DNA of 64,000 nt from Rhodobacteraceae bacterium UBA6796 (GCA_002452815.1 DKFM01000008.1:124001-188000); one strand, 5' to 3'; shown: positions 44,718 to 55,825, counted from the stretch's first letter. The notes: generated by a model not told the origin, from the sequence alone. Program-made: numbers and translations.

Positions 44718-45494
44718 ATGGCCTACCAGACCCTGATCGTCGAGATCGAAGACTACGTCGCCCTGATCCGGCTCAACCGTCCCGAAGCTCTGAACGCCCT
44801 GAATTCGACCCTGCTGGGCGAGTTGGCGGATGCGCTGAAAGCGGCGGATGACAACGACAAGGTGCGCGCAATCGTCATCACCGGCTCGGAAAAGGCCTTC
44901 GCGGCTGGTGCCGACATCAAGGAAATGTCCGAGAAATCCTTCGTGGATATGTTCACGTCGGACTTCTTCGGCCCCGAAACCGACTCGCTGCTGCGCACCC
45001 GCAAGCCGATCATCGGCGCCGTTGCGGGCTATGCCCTGGGCGGCGGCTGCGAATTGGCAATGATGTGCGATTTCCTGATCTGCGCGGAAAACGCCAAATT
45101 CGGGCAACCCGAAATCAACCTGGGCGTGATGGCCGGCATGGGCGGCACGCAGCGTCTGACCCGCTTCGTCGGCAAGTCCAAGGCGATGGACATGCACCTG
45201 ACCGGTCGCTTCATGGATGCCGCCGAGGCAGAGCGCTCGGGCCTGGTCAGCCGGGTCGTGCCGGTGGCCAAGCTGATCCCCGAAGCGATCGCTGCCGCGC
45301 AAAAGATCGCCGAAAAATCCGCGCTCTCGGTTCTGGCCATCAAGGAAGCGGTGAACCGTTCCTACGAGATGACGCTGCACGAAGGCGTGCTGTATGAACG
45401 CCGCCTGTTTCACGCGCTGTTCGCGACCGAAGATCAGAAAGAGGGGATGTCAGCGTTCCTTGAAAAACGCCAGCCCCAGTTCCGCGACAAGTAA
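44718..45494 (+). CDS. Enoyl-CoA hydratase
   Basis: 258 residues, crotonase fold. CoA-binding and oxyanion-hole elements are visible: [12 protein letters not shown] and [16 protein letters not shown], with the two catalytic Glu positions in GGCELA and [16 protein letters not shown]. It hydrates short-chain trans-2-enoyl-CoA in beta-oxidation; with crotonyl-CoA made by GcdH it would be the next step. GGAAAGG lies upstream. A strong hairpin follows. The precise chain-length preference is unknown. Confidence 0.93.
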   Translation: MAYQTLIVEIEDYVALIRLNRPEALNALNSTLLGELADALKAADDNDKVRAIVITGSEKAFAAGADIKEMSEKSFVDMFTSDFFGPETDSLLRTRKPIIGAVAGYALGGGCELAMMCDFLICAENAKFGQPEINLGVMAGMGGTQRLTRFVGKSKAMDMHLTGRFMDAAEAERSGLVSRVVPVAKLIPEAIAAAQKIAEKSALSVLAIKEAVNRSYEMTLHEGVLYERRLFHALFATEDQKEGMSAFLEKRQPQFRDK

Positions 45495-45513
45495 GCCGGA
45501 AATCCAGGTTTTG

Positions 45514-45549
45514 CGGCAAAAGAGGCTTTTCTTTCAGCCTCTTTTGCCG
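45514..45549 (+). terminator. Terminator after enoyl-CoA hydratase
   Basis: Arms CGGCAAAAGAGGCT and AGCCTCTTTTGCCG form a perfect 14-bp stem with an 8-base pyrimidine loop, 20 bases past the stop. The lower stem contains a T-run, so termination is likely within or at the hairpin. Confidence 0.8.
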
Positions 45550-45665
45550 TATGGACCGCCCTCACATGCGCGTGGAGCCCGCTCAGGCTAGAATCATCCG
45601 GTTCGTTGGGACGACCGGGCCCGTTGCGCAATCGAAATGTAACAGACCCGGGAATTCGGAAAAAC

Positions 45666-45932
45666 ATGGCCAATACGCCCCAATCCAAGAAACGCGCCCG
45701 TCAGAACGAGCGCCGCAACGACATCAACAAGGCCCGTCGTTCGCGCATCCGCACCTACCTGCGCAAAGTCGAAGAAGCGATCGCCTCGGGGAACTCCGAA
45801 GCTGCCGTCGCTGCGCTGCGCGCTGCACAGCCGGAACTAGCCCGTGGCATCACCAAGGGTGTGCTGCACAAGAACACCGTTGCGCGCAAAATGTCGCGCC
45901 TGTCCTCGCGCGTGAAAGCGCTGCAGGCCTGA
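45666..45932 (+). CDS. rpsT: 30S ribosomal protein S20 (bS20)
   Basis: 88 residues, starting [20 protein letters not shown], a highly basic helical protein that binds 16S rRNA early in 30S assembly. C-terminal [22 protein letters not shown] is typical. I use the ATG at 45666; an upstream extension to 45606 lacks homology. It is a single-gene unit between two hairpins and precedes the dnaA region, an order shared with many alphaproteobacteria. Confidence 0.97.
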   Translation: MANTPQSKKRARQNERRNDINKARRSRIRTYLRKVEEAIASGNSEAAVAALRAAQPELARGITKGVLHKNTVARKMSRLSSRVKALQA

Positions 45933-45959
45933 TAAGCGGCTGAAAATTCAGCACTTCGA

Positions 45960-45985
45960 AAAGACGTCCGCTTGCGGGCGTCTTT
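45960..45985 (+). terminator. Intrinsic terminator of rpsT
   Basis: AAAGACGTCCG pairs with CGGGCGTCTTT (one G-U pair) around a 4-base loop, followed by TTGTTTTTTT, about 28 bases after the stop. A strong canonical terminator. Confidence 0.93.
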
Positions 45986-46000
45986 TTGTTTTTTTCATAT

Positions 46001-46243
46001 GAATCAATGGGTTGATTTGTGGTGTTGCAATCACGTCCCCGTGAATCAGATTCGTAACCGTGAATTGTGCGTCAAGAGTGAAGTTCGGTTGCGTGCGGCC
46101 CCGAGAGCTTGCTAGCGTCACCTTGCGATTCACGTCGCCTAGGGGGACATGACGCATCTTTCTCTGGCCGCAGCGGGCGTAAAGTCTGCCACGACAAAGA
46201 AAAAAAGCCGGAGCTGCCGGTCTGAAAGATGCGAATCCGATTC
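46001..46243. promoter_or_regulatory. Cluster of six GANTC sites upstream of dnaA
   Basis: The 479-base gap between rpsT and dnaA (45933-46411) holds the rpsT terminator, this cluster, a possible small frame and a long GC-rich leader. GANTC sites, the CcrM methylation target, start at 46001, 46043, 46049, 46127, 46233 and 46239. About one would be expected in this length. The dnaA promoter could not be fixed by eye, and I see no convincing DnaA boxes, so this is not an obvious oriC. Confidence 0.6.
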
Positions 46244-46277
46244 TCGGGGGTACTGCGCCCCCAGCTTCGGCAGGTGA
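46149..46277 (+). CDS. Possible 42-codon leader ORF upstream of dnaA
   Basis: ATG at 46149 is preceded by AGGGGG only two bases away, and an open frame runs to TGA at 46275-46277. The peptide would be basic in the middle (TTKKKSRSCRSE) with three Cys (one in each of SCRSE, RCESD and YCAPS). I recognise no family. It could be a leader peptide, a chance frame, or part of a structured dnaA 5' leader; two GANTC sites lie within it. Confidence 0.25.
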   Translation: MTHLSLAAAGVKSATTKKKSRSCRSERCESDSRGYCAPSFGR

Positions 46278-46411
46278 TGCCACGCCCGGTCTGCCGGGTC
46301 GGCTTCTGTGTCCTTGAAACTGGGGGGAGATCCCGGCCGATCGGCTGGGCGGTTCCCTTTTGTCTGGGCGGTGCGAGGTCGGCTGACAGTTTGGGATGAA
46401 TAGGCAAGAAC

Positions 46412-47776
46412 ATGACGGACGAAACCTGGGGGCGGGTGTGCAATGAACTTCTTAAGACTGTTGGGAAAAACAATTTCACAAGCTGGATCGCGCCGCTTCG
46501 GCTGATCGAACTGTCCGACGGGATCGTCTCGTTCGAGGCGCCGACGAAATTCATGCGTGACTGGGTGTCGCGCAACTTTGCCGAACCGATCCTGCGCGAG
46601 CTGCGTCAGGCTGGCGTCACCGCCGAGCGGATCGACATTCGCGTGCCCGAATTGCGGGCGATTCCGGTCGCGGCCGTGGCCAATCCGACCCCGGCCAAGC
46701 CGCGCAAACCCGCGCGCGTCGCCGACGATGCCGACCTGCCGGGCGCGCCGCTGGATGCGCGCTTCACCTTCGACAGTTTCGTGGTGGGCAAGCCCAACGA
46801 ACTGGCCCATGCCGCCGCGCGCCGCGTGGCCGAGGGCGGGCCGGTCACCTTCAATCCGCTGTTCCTGTACGGCGGGGTGGGCTTGGGTAAAACCCACCTG
46901 ATGCACGCCATCGCGCATGAACTGCAGGCCCGCCGCCCCGATCTGCGTGTGCTGTATCTGTCGGCCGAACAGTTCATGTATCGTTTCGTGCAGGCGCTGC
47001 GCGAACGTCAGATCATGGATTTCAAGGAAATGTTCCGCTCGGTCGATGTGCTGATGGTCGATGACGTGCAGTTCATCGCGGGCAAGGACAGCACGCAGGA
47101 AGAATTCTTCCACACGTTCAACGCGCTTGTGGATCAGGGCAAGCAGATCGTGATTTCCGCCGACCGGGCCCCGGGCGAGATCAAGGATCTGGAAGACCGG
47201 ATCAAGTCGCGTCTGCAATGCGGTCTGGTCGTCGATCTGCACCCGACCGATTACGAATTGCGTCTGGGCATCCTGCAGACCAAGACCGAAGCCTACCGCG
47301 CGCAATATCCGGGGCTGGTGCTGGCAGATGGGGTGCTGGAATTCCTGGCGCATCGGATCACCACCAACGTGCGCGTGCTGGAAGGCGCGCTGACCCGTCT
47401 GTTCGCCTTCGCCTCGCTGGTCGGGCGGGAAATCACGCTGGATCTGGCGCAGGAATGCCTGACCGATATCCTGCGCGCCTCGGACCGCAAGGTCACGATC
47501 GAGGAAATCCAGCGCAAGGTGGCCGAACATTACACCATCCGCCTGTCGGACATGATCGGCCCGAAACGGGTGCGCACCATCGCCCGCCCGCGTCAGGTGG
47601 CGATGTATCTGGCCAAGCAGCTGACCACCCGCTCGCTGCCCGAAATCGGGCGTCGCTTTGGCGGGCGCGATCACACCACGATCATGCATGGCATCCGCAA
47701 GATCGAAGAGCTGAAAGGCGCAGATCGGCAACTGGCCGAAGATATTGACCTGCTGCGGCGTCTTCTTGAGTCCTGA
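46412..47776 (+). CDS. dnaA: Chromosomal replication initiator DnaA
   Basis: 454 residues. Domain I (about 1-80, WGRVCNELLKTVGKNNFTSWI), a Pro/Ala linker (about 85-110), AAA+ domain III with Walker A GGVGLGKT at 154-161, Walker B VLMVDDVQFI and sensor 2, and DNA-binding domain IV with GGRDHTTIMHGIRKIEEL. It opens oriC and acts as a transcription factor. First gene of the dnaA-dnaN-recF-gyrB block. The leader of about 425 bases, with GANTC sites and a palindrome at 46332-46349, suggests tight control. Confidence 0.98.
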   Translation: MTDETWGRVCNELLKTVGKNNFTSWIAPLRLIELSDGIVSFEAPTKFMRDWVSRNFAEPILRELRQAGVTAERIDIRVPELRAIPVAAVANPTPAKPRKPARVADDADLPGAPLDARFTFDSFVVGKPNELAHAAARRVAEGGPVTFNPLFLYGGVGLGKTHLMHAIAHELQARRPDLRVLYLSAEQFMYRFVQALRERQIMDFKEMFRSVDVLMVDDVQFIAGKDSTQEEFFHTFNALVDQGKQIVISADRAPGEIKDLEDRIKSRLQCGLVVDLHPTDYELRLGILQTKTEAYRAQYPGLVLADGVLEFLAHRITTNVRVLEGALTRLFAFASLVGREITLDLAQECLTDILRASDRKVTIEEIQRKVAEHYTIRLSDMIGPKRVRTIARPRQVAMYLAKQLTTRSLPEIGRRFGGRDHTTIMHGIRKIEELKGADRQLAEDIDLLRRLLES

Positions 47777-47827
47777 GTCTTGACGCTCCGGCCAAAGCGG
47801 CCGAATGTCCTGAAAAATCTTGAGCCT

Positions 47828-47854
47828 GCGCGGAAGGGTGTTACCTTTCCGCGT
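47828..47854 (+). promoter_or_regulatory. Hairpin between dnaA and dnaN
   Basis: CGCGGAA pairs with TTCCGCG, extended by two G-C pairs past a single bulge, about 25 bases before the dnaN start. No U-run. It may modulate read-through or dnaN translation; nothing decides which. Confidence 0.35.
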
Positions 47855-47877
47855 CAAGGCAGCCGTGAGGGATGGAA

Positions 47878-48996
47878 ATGAAGATCAGCATCGAACGCGC
47901 CGCGCTTCTGAAAGCCGTCGCCCAAGCGCAATCGGTTGTCGAACGCCGCAACACGATTCCGATTTTGGCGAATGTGCTGATCGAAGCCGAAGGCGACACC
48001 GTGTCGTTCCGCGCAACCGATCTGGACATCGAGGTGGTCGACAAGGCCCCCGCGCAGGTCGAACGTGCCGGTGCCACCACGGTTTCGGCGGTGATGCTGC
48101 ATGAAATCGTGCGCAAGCTGCCCGATGGTGCGCTGATTTCGCTGTCGGACGATCCGGCGGCGGGGCGTGTGACGATTCAGGCAGGGCGGTCGAGCTTCAA
48201 CCTGGCCACGCTGCCGCGCGAAGATTTCCCCGTGATGGCCAGCTCGGAATATACCGCGAATTTCGCGGCCAAGGCGGGCGTGCTGAAACGGTTGTTCGAC
48301 AAGTCCAAGTTCGCGATTTCGACCGAGGAGACCCGCTATTATCTGAACGGCGTCTACATGCATGTCGCAACCGGCGAGGATGGCCCGGTGCTGCGCTGCG
48401 TGGCGACCGATGGGCACCGTCTGGCGCGGATCGACGCGCCCCTGCCCGATGGCGCGCAGGGCATGCCCGGCGTCATCGTGCCGCGCAAGACGGTGAATGA
48501 ATTGCGCAAGCTGCTGGATGACGACGACGCGCAGATCGCGGTGTCGGTGTCGGAGACCAAGGTGCGCTTCGCGACCCCGGTCATCACGCTGACCTCGAAG
48601 GTCATCGACGGCACCTTCCCCGACTACACGCGCGTCATTCCGATGGGCAACACCCGCCGTCTGGAAGTGGATGCCAGCGAATTTGCCAAGGCGGTCGACC
48701 GCGTGGCCACGGTGTCGTCGGAACGTTCGCGCGCGGTCAAGCTGAGCCTGGACGAAGACCGCCTGGTGCTGTCGGTCAACGCCCCCGACGCCGGCGCCGC
48801 CGAGGAAGAACTGGCCGTTGCCTATGGCGACGAACGGCTGGAAATTGGCTTCAATGCCAAATACCTGCTGGAAATCGCCAGCCAGGTGGATCGCGAAAAT
48901 GCGGTGTTCCTGTTCAACTCCTCGGGCGATCCGACCCTGATGCGCGAGGGGAATGATACCTCGGCGGTCTATGTCGTGATGCCGATGCGCGTGTGA
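47878..48996 (+). CDS. dnaN: DNA polymerase III sliding clamp (beta subunit)
   Basis: 372 residues, three similar clamp domains. I start at the ATG at 47878 (MKISIERAALLKAV), because GAGGG lies 6 bases before it; the in-frame ATG at 47872 touches that site. Later features include EETRYYLNGVYMHV, CVATDGHRLARID and the terminal YVVMPMRV, all typical. It forms the dimeric ring that tethers polymerase III. It follows dnaA by 101 bases. Confidence 0.97.
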   Translation: MKISIERAALLKAVAQAQSVVERRNTIPILANVLIEAEGDTVSFRATDLDIEVVDKAPAQVERAGATTVSAVMLHEIVRKLPDGALISLSDDPAAGRVTIQAGRSSFNLATLPREDFPVMASSEYTANFAAKAGVLKRLFDKSKFAISTEETRYYLNGVYMHVATGEDGPVLRCVATDGHRLARIDAPLPDGAQGMPGVIVPRKTVNELRKLLDDDDAQIAVSVSETKVRFATPVITLTSKVIDGTFPDYTRVIPMGNTRRLEVDASEFAKAVDRVATVSSERSRAVKLSLDEDRLVLSVNAPDAGAAEEELAVAYGDERLEIGFNAKYLLEIASQVDRENAVFLFNSSGDPTLMREGNDTSAVYVVMPMRV

Positions 48997-49009
48997 CGCG
49001 GTCGCTCGC

Positions 49010-49029
49010 CTCCGGCGGGAGTATTTTTG
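49010..49029 (+). terminator. Short hairpin with T-run between dnaN and recF
   Basis: CTCC-GGCG-GGAG followed by TATTTTTG, 14 bases past dnaN. The stem is only 4 bp, so it is weak. I have an impression that similar CTCCGGCGGGAGTATTTTTGCC segments recur between genes in Rhodobacterales; this should be checked. Confidence 0.35.
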
Positions 49030-49048
49030 CCAAGAAGAAGAGGGGCCG

Positions 49049-50107
49049 ATGCTGCGCGAACTGACGCTTTTGCAGTTCCGTTCGCATCGGCGTGCCCATC
49101 TGGCCTTCGATGGCAGGCCGGTGGCGATTTATGGGCCCAACGGCGCGGGCAAGACCAATATTCTTGAAGCGATTTCGCTGTTGTCGCCCGGGCGCGGATT
49201 GCGCAGGGCCACCGCGGACGAGTTGATGCGGCGCACCGAGGCGGTGGGCTGGAAAATCCGCGCCGAGACCGAGATGCATGAACTGGAAACCTCGGCGCTG
49301 CCTGGATCGGCGCGCGAGGTTCTGATCGACGGCAAGGCCGCGCCGCAGGTGGCCTTGGGGCGGATCTTGCGGGTGCTGTGGCTGGTGCCCGCGATGGACC
49401 GGCTGTGGATCGAGGGCGCCGAGGGGCGCCGCCGCTTTCTGGACCGGATCACGCTGAGCTTCTGTCCGGCCCATGCCGAAGCCACCCTTGCCTATGAAAA
49501 GGCGATGCGCGAACGCAACCGGCTGTTGAAGGATATGGTGCAGGACGCGCGCTGGTATCATGCGCTGGAGGGGCAGATGGCCGAGGCGGGCGCGCTGATC
49601 GCCGCGCATCGGACCGAGGCGCTGGCACGGATTTCCGCCGCGCAAGAGGGCGCGGCGACCGCCTTTCCCGCCGCGCATCTGGCGATCGAAAACGCGGGGC
49701 CTGCCGATCTGGCGCAGGCGCTGGCCGAGGGGCGGCTGCGCGACATGGCGGCGGGGCGCACGCTGGAAGGCCCGCATCGCGCCGATCTGGCCGCGGTTTA
49801 CGCCGAAAAGAATGTGCCCGCCGCGCAATGTTCGACGGGCGAGCAGAAGGCGCTGCTGATCTCGTTGATCCTGGCCAATGCGCGGGCGCTGAAGGGCGAA
49901 AACACCGTTGTCTTGCTGGACGAGGCCGCGGCCCATCTGGACAGCGCGCGGCGCGCGGCGCTCTATAATGAAATCTGTGCGCTGGAGGCGCAGGTCGTGA
50001 TGACCGGCACCGGCGCGGAATTGTTTGAAAGCCTTGGCCCTCGGGGGCAGTATTTCGAGGTGACCGAAGTGGCGGGCACCTCGGTCGTAACCGAAAGGGC
50101 GGAGTGA
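49049..50107 (+). CDS. recF: DNA replication/repair protein RecF
   Basis: 352 residues, SMC-like ATPase without a long coiled coil. LTLLQFRSHRRAHLAFDGRP, Walker A IYGPNGAGKTNILEAI, the signature STGEQKALLISLILANA and Walker B VVLLDEAAAHLDSARR. RecF helps load RecA at gapped DNA. GAAGAGGGGC lies before the ATG. Its stop overlaps the ATG of the VOC gene (TGATG). Confidence 0.95.
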   Translation: MLRELTLLQFRSHRRAHLAFDGRPVAIYGPNGAGKTNILEAISLLSPGRGLRRATADELMRRTEAVGWKIRAETEMHELETSALPGSAREVLIDGKAAPQVALGRILRVLWLVPAMDRLWIEGAEGRRRFLDRITLSFCPAHAEATLAYEKAMRERNRLLKDMVQDARWYHALEGQMAEAGALIAAHRTEALARISAAQEGAATAFPAAHLAIENAGPADLAQALAEGRLRDMAAGRTLEGPHRADLAAVYAEKNVPAAQCSTGEQKALLISLILANARALKGENTVVLLDEAAAHLDSARRAALYNEICALEAQVVMTGTGAELFESLGPRGQYFEVTEVAGTSVVTERAE

Positions 50108-50544
50108 TGGCCTATCCTGTGCAGCGCGTCACGCTGATCACGCTGGGCGTGGAGGATATTGCACGCGCGCGTCGCTTCTACGAGGCCCTTGGTTGGGTGC
50201 CGGTTCAGGCCGAAGCGGCGGTGGTCTTCTATCAGATGGCCGGGCTGGTGCTGGGCCTGTTCGGGCGCGCCGATCTGGCGGCGGATCAGGGCCGGCCGGG
50301 GGCAGAGCTGGGAACCGGCGCGATCACACTGGCACAGAACTTCGCGACCCAGGCCGAGGTCGACGCCGCCTATCAGGCGGCGCTGGCGGCGGGGGCGCAG
50401 GGGCTCAAGCCGCCCGAGGCGGTCTTCTGGGGTGGCTATTCGGGGTATTACGCCGACCCGGACGGCCACGTCTGGGAGGTGGCGATGAATCCGTTCTGGC
50501 CCTTGGCGGCGGATGGCACGTTGCAGATCCCGGCCCCGGGCTGA
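50107..50544 (+). CDS. VOC-family (glyoxalase/dioxygenase fold) protein
   Basis: 145 residues from the ATG at 50107, which overlaps the recF stop by one base and has GGCGGAG upstream. A single vicinal-oxygen-chelate module: LGVEDIARARRFYEALGW, then YADPDGHVWEVAMNPFW with a likely metal His/Glu pair. The substrate is unknown; such proteins range from glyoxalases to resistance proteins. It is an unusual passenger between recF and gyrB and is translationally coupled to recF. Confidence 0.88.
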   Translation: MAYPVQRVTLITLGVEDIARARRFYEALGWVPVQAEAAVVFYQMAGLVLGLFGRADLAADQGRPGAELGTGAITLAQNFATQAEVDAAYQAALAAGAQGLKPPEAVFWGGYSGYYADPDGHVWEVAMNPFWPLAADGTLQIPAPG

Positions 50545-50568
50545 GCCCCCAAATCTTGTGTCTTTGGC

Positions 50569-50597
50569 GTGACATTGCCGCGCCGACCCCCTATAAA
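50569..50597 (+). promoter_or_regulatory. Candidate sigma-70 promoter for gyrB
   Basis: GTGACA (50569-50574) and TATAAA (50592-50597) are separated by exactly 17 bases, in the 81-base gap before gyrB. The start of transcription would be about 20 bases before the ATG, giving gyrB its own control apart from recF. Confidence 0.6.
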
Positions 50598-50607
50598 TCG
50601 GCAGTGA

Positions 50608-53076
<2,469 letters not shown>

Positions 53077-53081
53077 GCGGA

Positions 53082-53103
53082 CCGGGGCGCACCTGCGCCC
53101 CGG
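53082..53103. terminator. Bidirectional hairpin between gyrB and the response regulator
   Basis: CCGGGGCGC and GCGCCCCGG form a perfect 9-bp stem around ACCT in the 29-base gap between converging stops. No U-run on either side, yet position and stability fit termination for both. Confidence 0.65.
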
Positions 53104-53105
53104 CT

Positions 53106-53819
53106 TCAACGCCAGTCCACGTCTGCGGTGAAGATATAGCCGGCCCCATAGACGGTGCGGATCAGTTCGGCGTCCTTGGGGCTTTTCTCGATCTTCCGGC
53201 GCAGGCGGCAGATCCGCGCATCCATGCTGCGGTCGAAGGGCTCGTTGGATCGGCCCTGCGTTGCATCCAGCAGGTTGGAGCGGCTGAGCACCCGCCCTGG
53301 CGCGCGCAGGAACGCTTCCAGCAGGCTGTTTTCCGACGAACTCAGCGTCACCTTGCGTCCGTCGGTATGGATCAGCGTGCAGGCGGTCAGATCGGCGGTC
53401 CAGTCCCCGAACATGGCGATTTCGCGGGTGCTTTCGCCAACGGTCGCCCGTGTGCGGCGGCTGCGGCGCAGCACGGCGCGCAGCCGGGCGACCAGTTCGC
53501 GCGGCTCGAAGGGTTTGGTGATGTAGTCATCCGCGCCGATTTCCAGCCCGACCACCTTGTCGGTCACCGATCCGCGCCCGGTCACGATGACCCGCGGCAT
53601 GGTGTCGGGCAGGGCATTGCCGTTGATCAGGCTCAGCCCGTCGCCATCGGGCAGGGACAGGTCGATCAGGCACAGGTCGGGCGTCTGGCGGCGCAGTTCG
53701 CGCTCGAATTCGGCCAGACGCCGGAAGGCGCGGGTGGTCATGCCCTGTTGGGCCAGGCTGCGCTCGATCAGGCGGCTGATGTCCAGATCGTCTTCCAGCA
53801 GATAAACCAGCGTCGTCAT
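53106..53819 (-). CDS. OmpR-family response regulator
   Basis: 237 residues. Receiver domain with LLEDD, phospho-acceptor Asp in CLIDLSLPDGDG (about residue 53), Thr in VIVTGRGS and Lys in YITKPFEP. The winged-helix output domain (about 130-235) has VTLSSSENSLLEAFLRAPGRVLS, seen here in parts, and IRTVYGAGYIF. Its ATG overlaps the kinase stop (ATGA), so the two are made together. Direct repeats with 10-bp phase in the divergent promoter region upstream of the kinase are a likely binding site. Confidence 0.93.
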   Translation of the reverse strand: MTTLVYLLEDDLDISRLIERSLAQQGMTTRAFRRLAEFERELRRQTPDLCLIDLSLPDGDGLSLINGNALPDTMPRVIVTGRGSVTDKVVGLEIGADDYITKPFEPRELVARLRAVLRRSRRTRATVGESTREIAMFGDWTADLTACTLIHTDGRKVTLSSSENSLLEAFLRAPGRVLSRSNLLDATQGRSNEPFDRSMDARICRLRRKIEKSPKDAELIRTVYGAGYIFTADVDWR

Positions 53820-55825
53820 TGTGCCAGATCTTTCCTTCCCGGGGCTTTCGCCAGGTCTGTCTGTCGCGGCGCCGGGCAGACCTGTGCCAGCGCGTTGGCC
53901 AGTTGCGCATCGCTGAACGGTTTGCGCAGCAGCGGCACGCCGGTTGTGCCGGAACTGTCGCGCGCGCTCAGGCTGGCCTGACCGCTCATCAGCAGAACGC
54001 TGACGTCTGGATAGTCGCTGTCGATCCGCCGTGCCAGCGCATAGCCATCCATTTCGCCGGGCATGTCGATGTCGCTCAGCACAATCCCGACCGCGTCGAT
54101 CCGGCGCAGCAGGTGCAGCGCCTCGGCGGCATTGTCCGCTTCGATCAGCGGGTGTCCGATGGCGGCAATCTTGCGGCGGATCGTGCGGCGCACGTCCTGA
54201 TCGTCCTCGACCAGCAGGATCAGCGGCAGCGGCGCGTCCGGGTCCGCCTCTGTCACGGGGTCCGCGGCGGGCTCGGGCTGGTCGGCGGGCTGCGGGGCGG
54301 TCAGTTCGACACTGGGCAGCAGGATGGTGAAGGTCGCGCCCTGCCCGGGTGTCGATTGCACCGCAATCGCGCCGTTCGATTGCTTGACGAAGCCATAGAC
54401 CATCGACAGCCCGAGCCCCGACCCGGCCCCCGCCGCCTTCGAGGTGTAGAAGGGTTCGAACACCCGTTCGGTCTGTTCGGCCGACATCCCGCAGCCATCG
54501 TCGGAAAACAGGATGCGCACATAGGGCCCGGCGGGCAGATGCAGCAGGTCGGCCTCTTCCGGGGGCAGATCGTAGGGCGCGATTTCGATCAGGATGCGGC
54601 CCTTGCCCTCGGTCGCGTCCTTGGCATTGATGGCCAGGTTCAGCAGCGCCATTTCCAGCTGCGCACGATCCACGACCGCCGCGGGCACCTGTGCGCGGCT
54701 GCGCTGCACGATCTGCAAACCGCGCGGCAGCGACGAGCGCAGCAGGGTGCAGATCTCGTCCACGGCGCCCACAATGTCAGTCGGTTCGGGGGCGAATTGT
54801 TCGCGCCGCGCCAGGGTCAGCAGCCGTTGGGTCAGCGCCGACCCGCGCCGCGCCGCCGAAATCGCCGGTGTCAGGTATTCCGACACCAGATCGCCATCGC
54901 CCAACTCTTCGGCCAGCGGCACCAGATTGCCCAGAATGATGGTCAGCAGGTTGTTGAAATCATGCGAGATGCCGCTGGCCATCCGGCCCAGGGCGTCCAT
55001 CTTCTGCGAGCCCATCAGCGCCGACATCGTGGCCTTGCGGCGGGTCACGTCGATCGACAGCAGGTAAAAGGCGATCACCTCGCCGGATGAGGGCCGTTCG
55101 GGGCGCAGCAGGGTGCGGATGTCCTTGATCCGCCCGTCCGGCAGCTCGATGCGCATTTCGAAATCGACCAGAGCACCGCGCCGCGCCTGTTCGAAGAATT
55201 TCGCGGATTCGCTCAGCGTGCGCGGGTGAAGCACCTCGGCGGCGTTCAGGCCGATCACCTCTTCGGGGCGCCGGCCATAGGCCGCGGCAAAGCGTTTGTT
55301 GGCATAAAGCAGGGTCAGGTCGCGGTCGATATGGGCGATGCCGGCGGGCACCTCGTCGGCGATCAGTTTCAGCCGCGCCTCGCTCAGTTGCAGGGCATGG
55401 GTGCGTTCGTTCACCAGTTCCTGCAGACGGGCCTCCTGATTGCGGCGCGCGGTCATGTCGGTATAGGTCGTCACGAAGCCGCCGCCGGGCAGCGGCGTGC
55501 CCGTGACCTGCAGGATCATCCCGTTCGGACGCAGCCGTTCGACCTGATGACGTTCGAAGCGCCGGGCGGTGGCGACACGTTCCGCCACCTGCGCCTCGTG
55601 GTCACCCGGCCCGTATTCCCCGCGTTCGGCATTGTAACGGATGAAGCTGGCAAACTCGGCGCCCTGAAACGCCAGCCGCGCAGGATATCCATACATTTCA
55701 AGGAATTGCGCGTTCCATGCCACCAGATGCAGCTGGGAATCGAAGATCGTGATTCCCTGTTCAAGTTGCCCCAGCCCCTGCAGCACAAGGTCTGAAAGCC
55801 CAAGGTCCGATGATGTGTCGTGCAT
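53816..55825 (-). CDS. Hybrid sensor histidine kinase (PAS-PAS-HK-REC)
   Basis: 669 residues, no membrane helix seen, so probably cytoplasmic. PAS7-type domain (about 12-125, QGITIFDSQLHLVAWNAQFL), short coiled linker, second PAS (about 145-270), then a kinase core: H-box ASGISHDFNNLLTIILGN, N-box NLAINAKDA, DDGCGMS and GSGLGLSMVYG. A C-terminal receiver (about 540-655) has VEDDQDV and the phospho-acceptor in VLSDIDMPGEMDGY. It likely passes phosphate to the neighbouring OmpR-type regulator and, through its own receiver, has an extra control step. It is divergent from the acyl-CoA ligase operon. Confidence 0.93.
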   Translation of the reverse strand: MHDTSSDLGLSDLVLQGLGQLEQGITIFDSQLHLVAWNAQFLEMYGYPARLAFQGAEFASFIRYNAERGEYGPGDHEAQVAERVATARRFERHQVERLRPNGMILQVTGTPLPGGGFVTTYTDMTARRNQEARLQELVNERTHALQLSEARLKLIADEVPAGIAHIDRDLTLLYANKRFAAAYGRRPEEVIGLNAAEVLHPRTLSESAKFFEQARRGALVDFEMRIELPDGRIKDIRTLLRPERPSSGEVIAFYLLSIDVTRRKATMSALMGSQKMDALGRMASGISHDFNNLLTIILGNLVPLAEELGDGDLVSEYLTPAISAARRGSALTQRLLTLARREQFAPEPTDIVGAVDEICTLLRSSLPRGLQIVQRSRAQVPAAVVDRAQLEMALLNLAINAKDATEGKGRILIEIAPYDLPPEEADLLHLPAGPYVRILFSDDGCGMSAEQTERVFEPFYTSKAAGAGSGLGLSMVYGFVKQSNGAIAVQSTPGQGATFTILLPSVELTAPQPADQPEPAADPVTEADPDAPLPLILLVEDDQDVRRTIRRKIAAIGHPLIEADNAAEALHLLRRIDAVGIVLSDIDMPGEMDGYALARRIDSDYPDVSVLLMSGQASLSARDSSGTTGVPLLRKPFSDAQLANALAQVCPAPRQTDLAKAPGRKDLAQ

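Noticed and set aside
45933..46411. Chromosomal origin (oriC) next to dnaA
   Set aside because: I could not find DnaA boxes resembling TTATCCACA; the region looks like a dnaA leader with GANTC sites. A cumulative GC-skew plot would settle it.
46139..47857. 572-codon open frame on the minus strand opposite dnaA
   Set aside because: Antisense to dnaA with no homologous features and no ribosome site.
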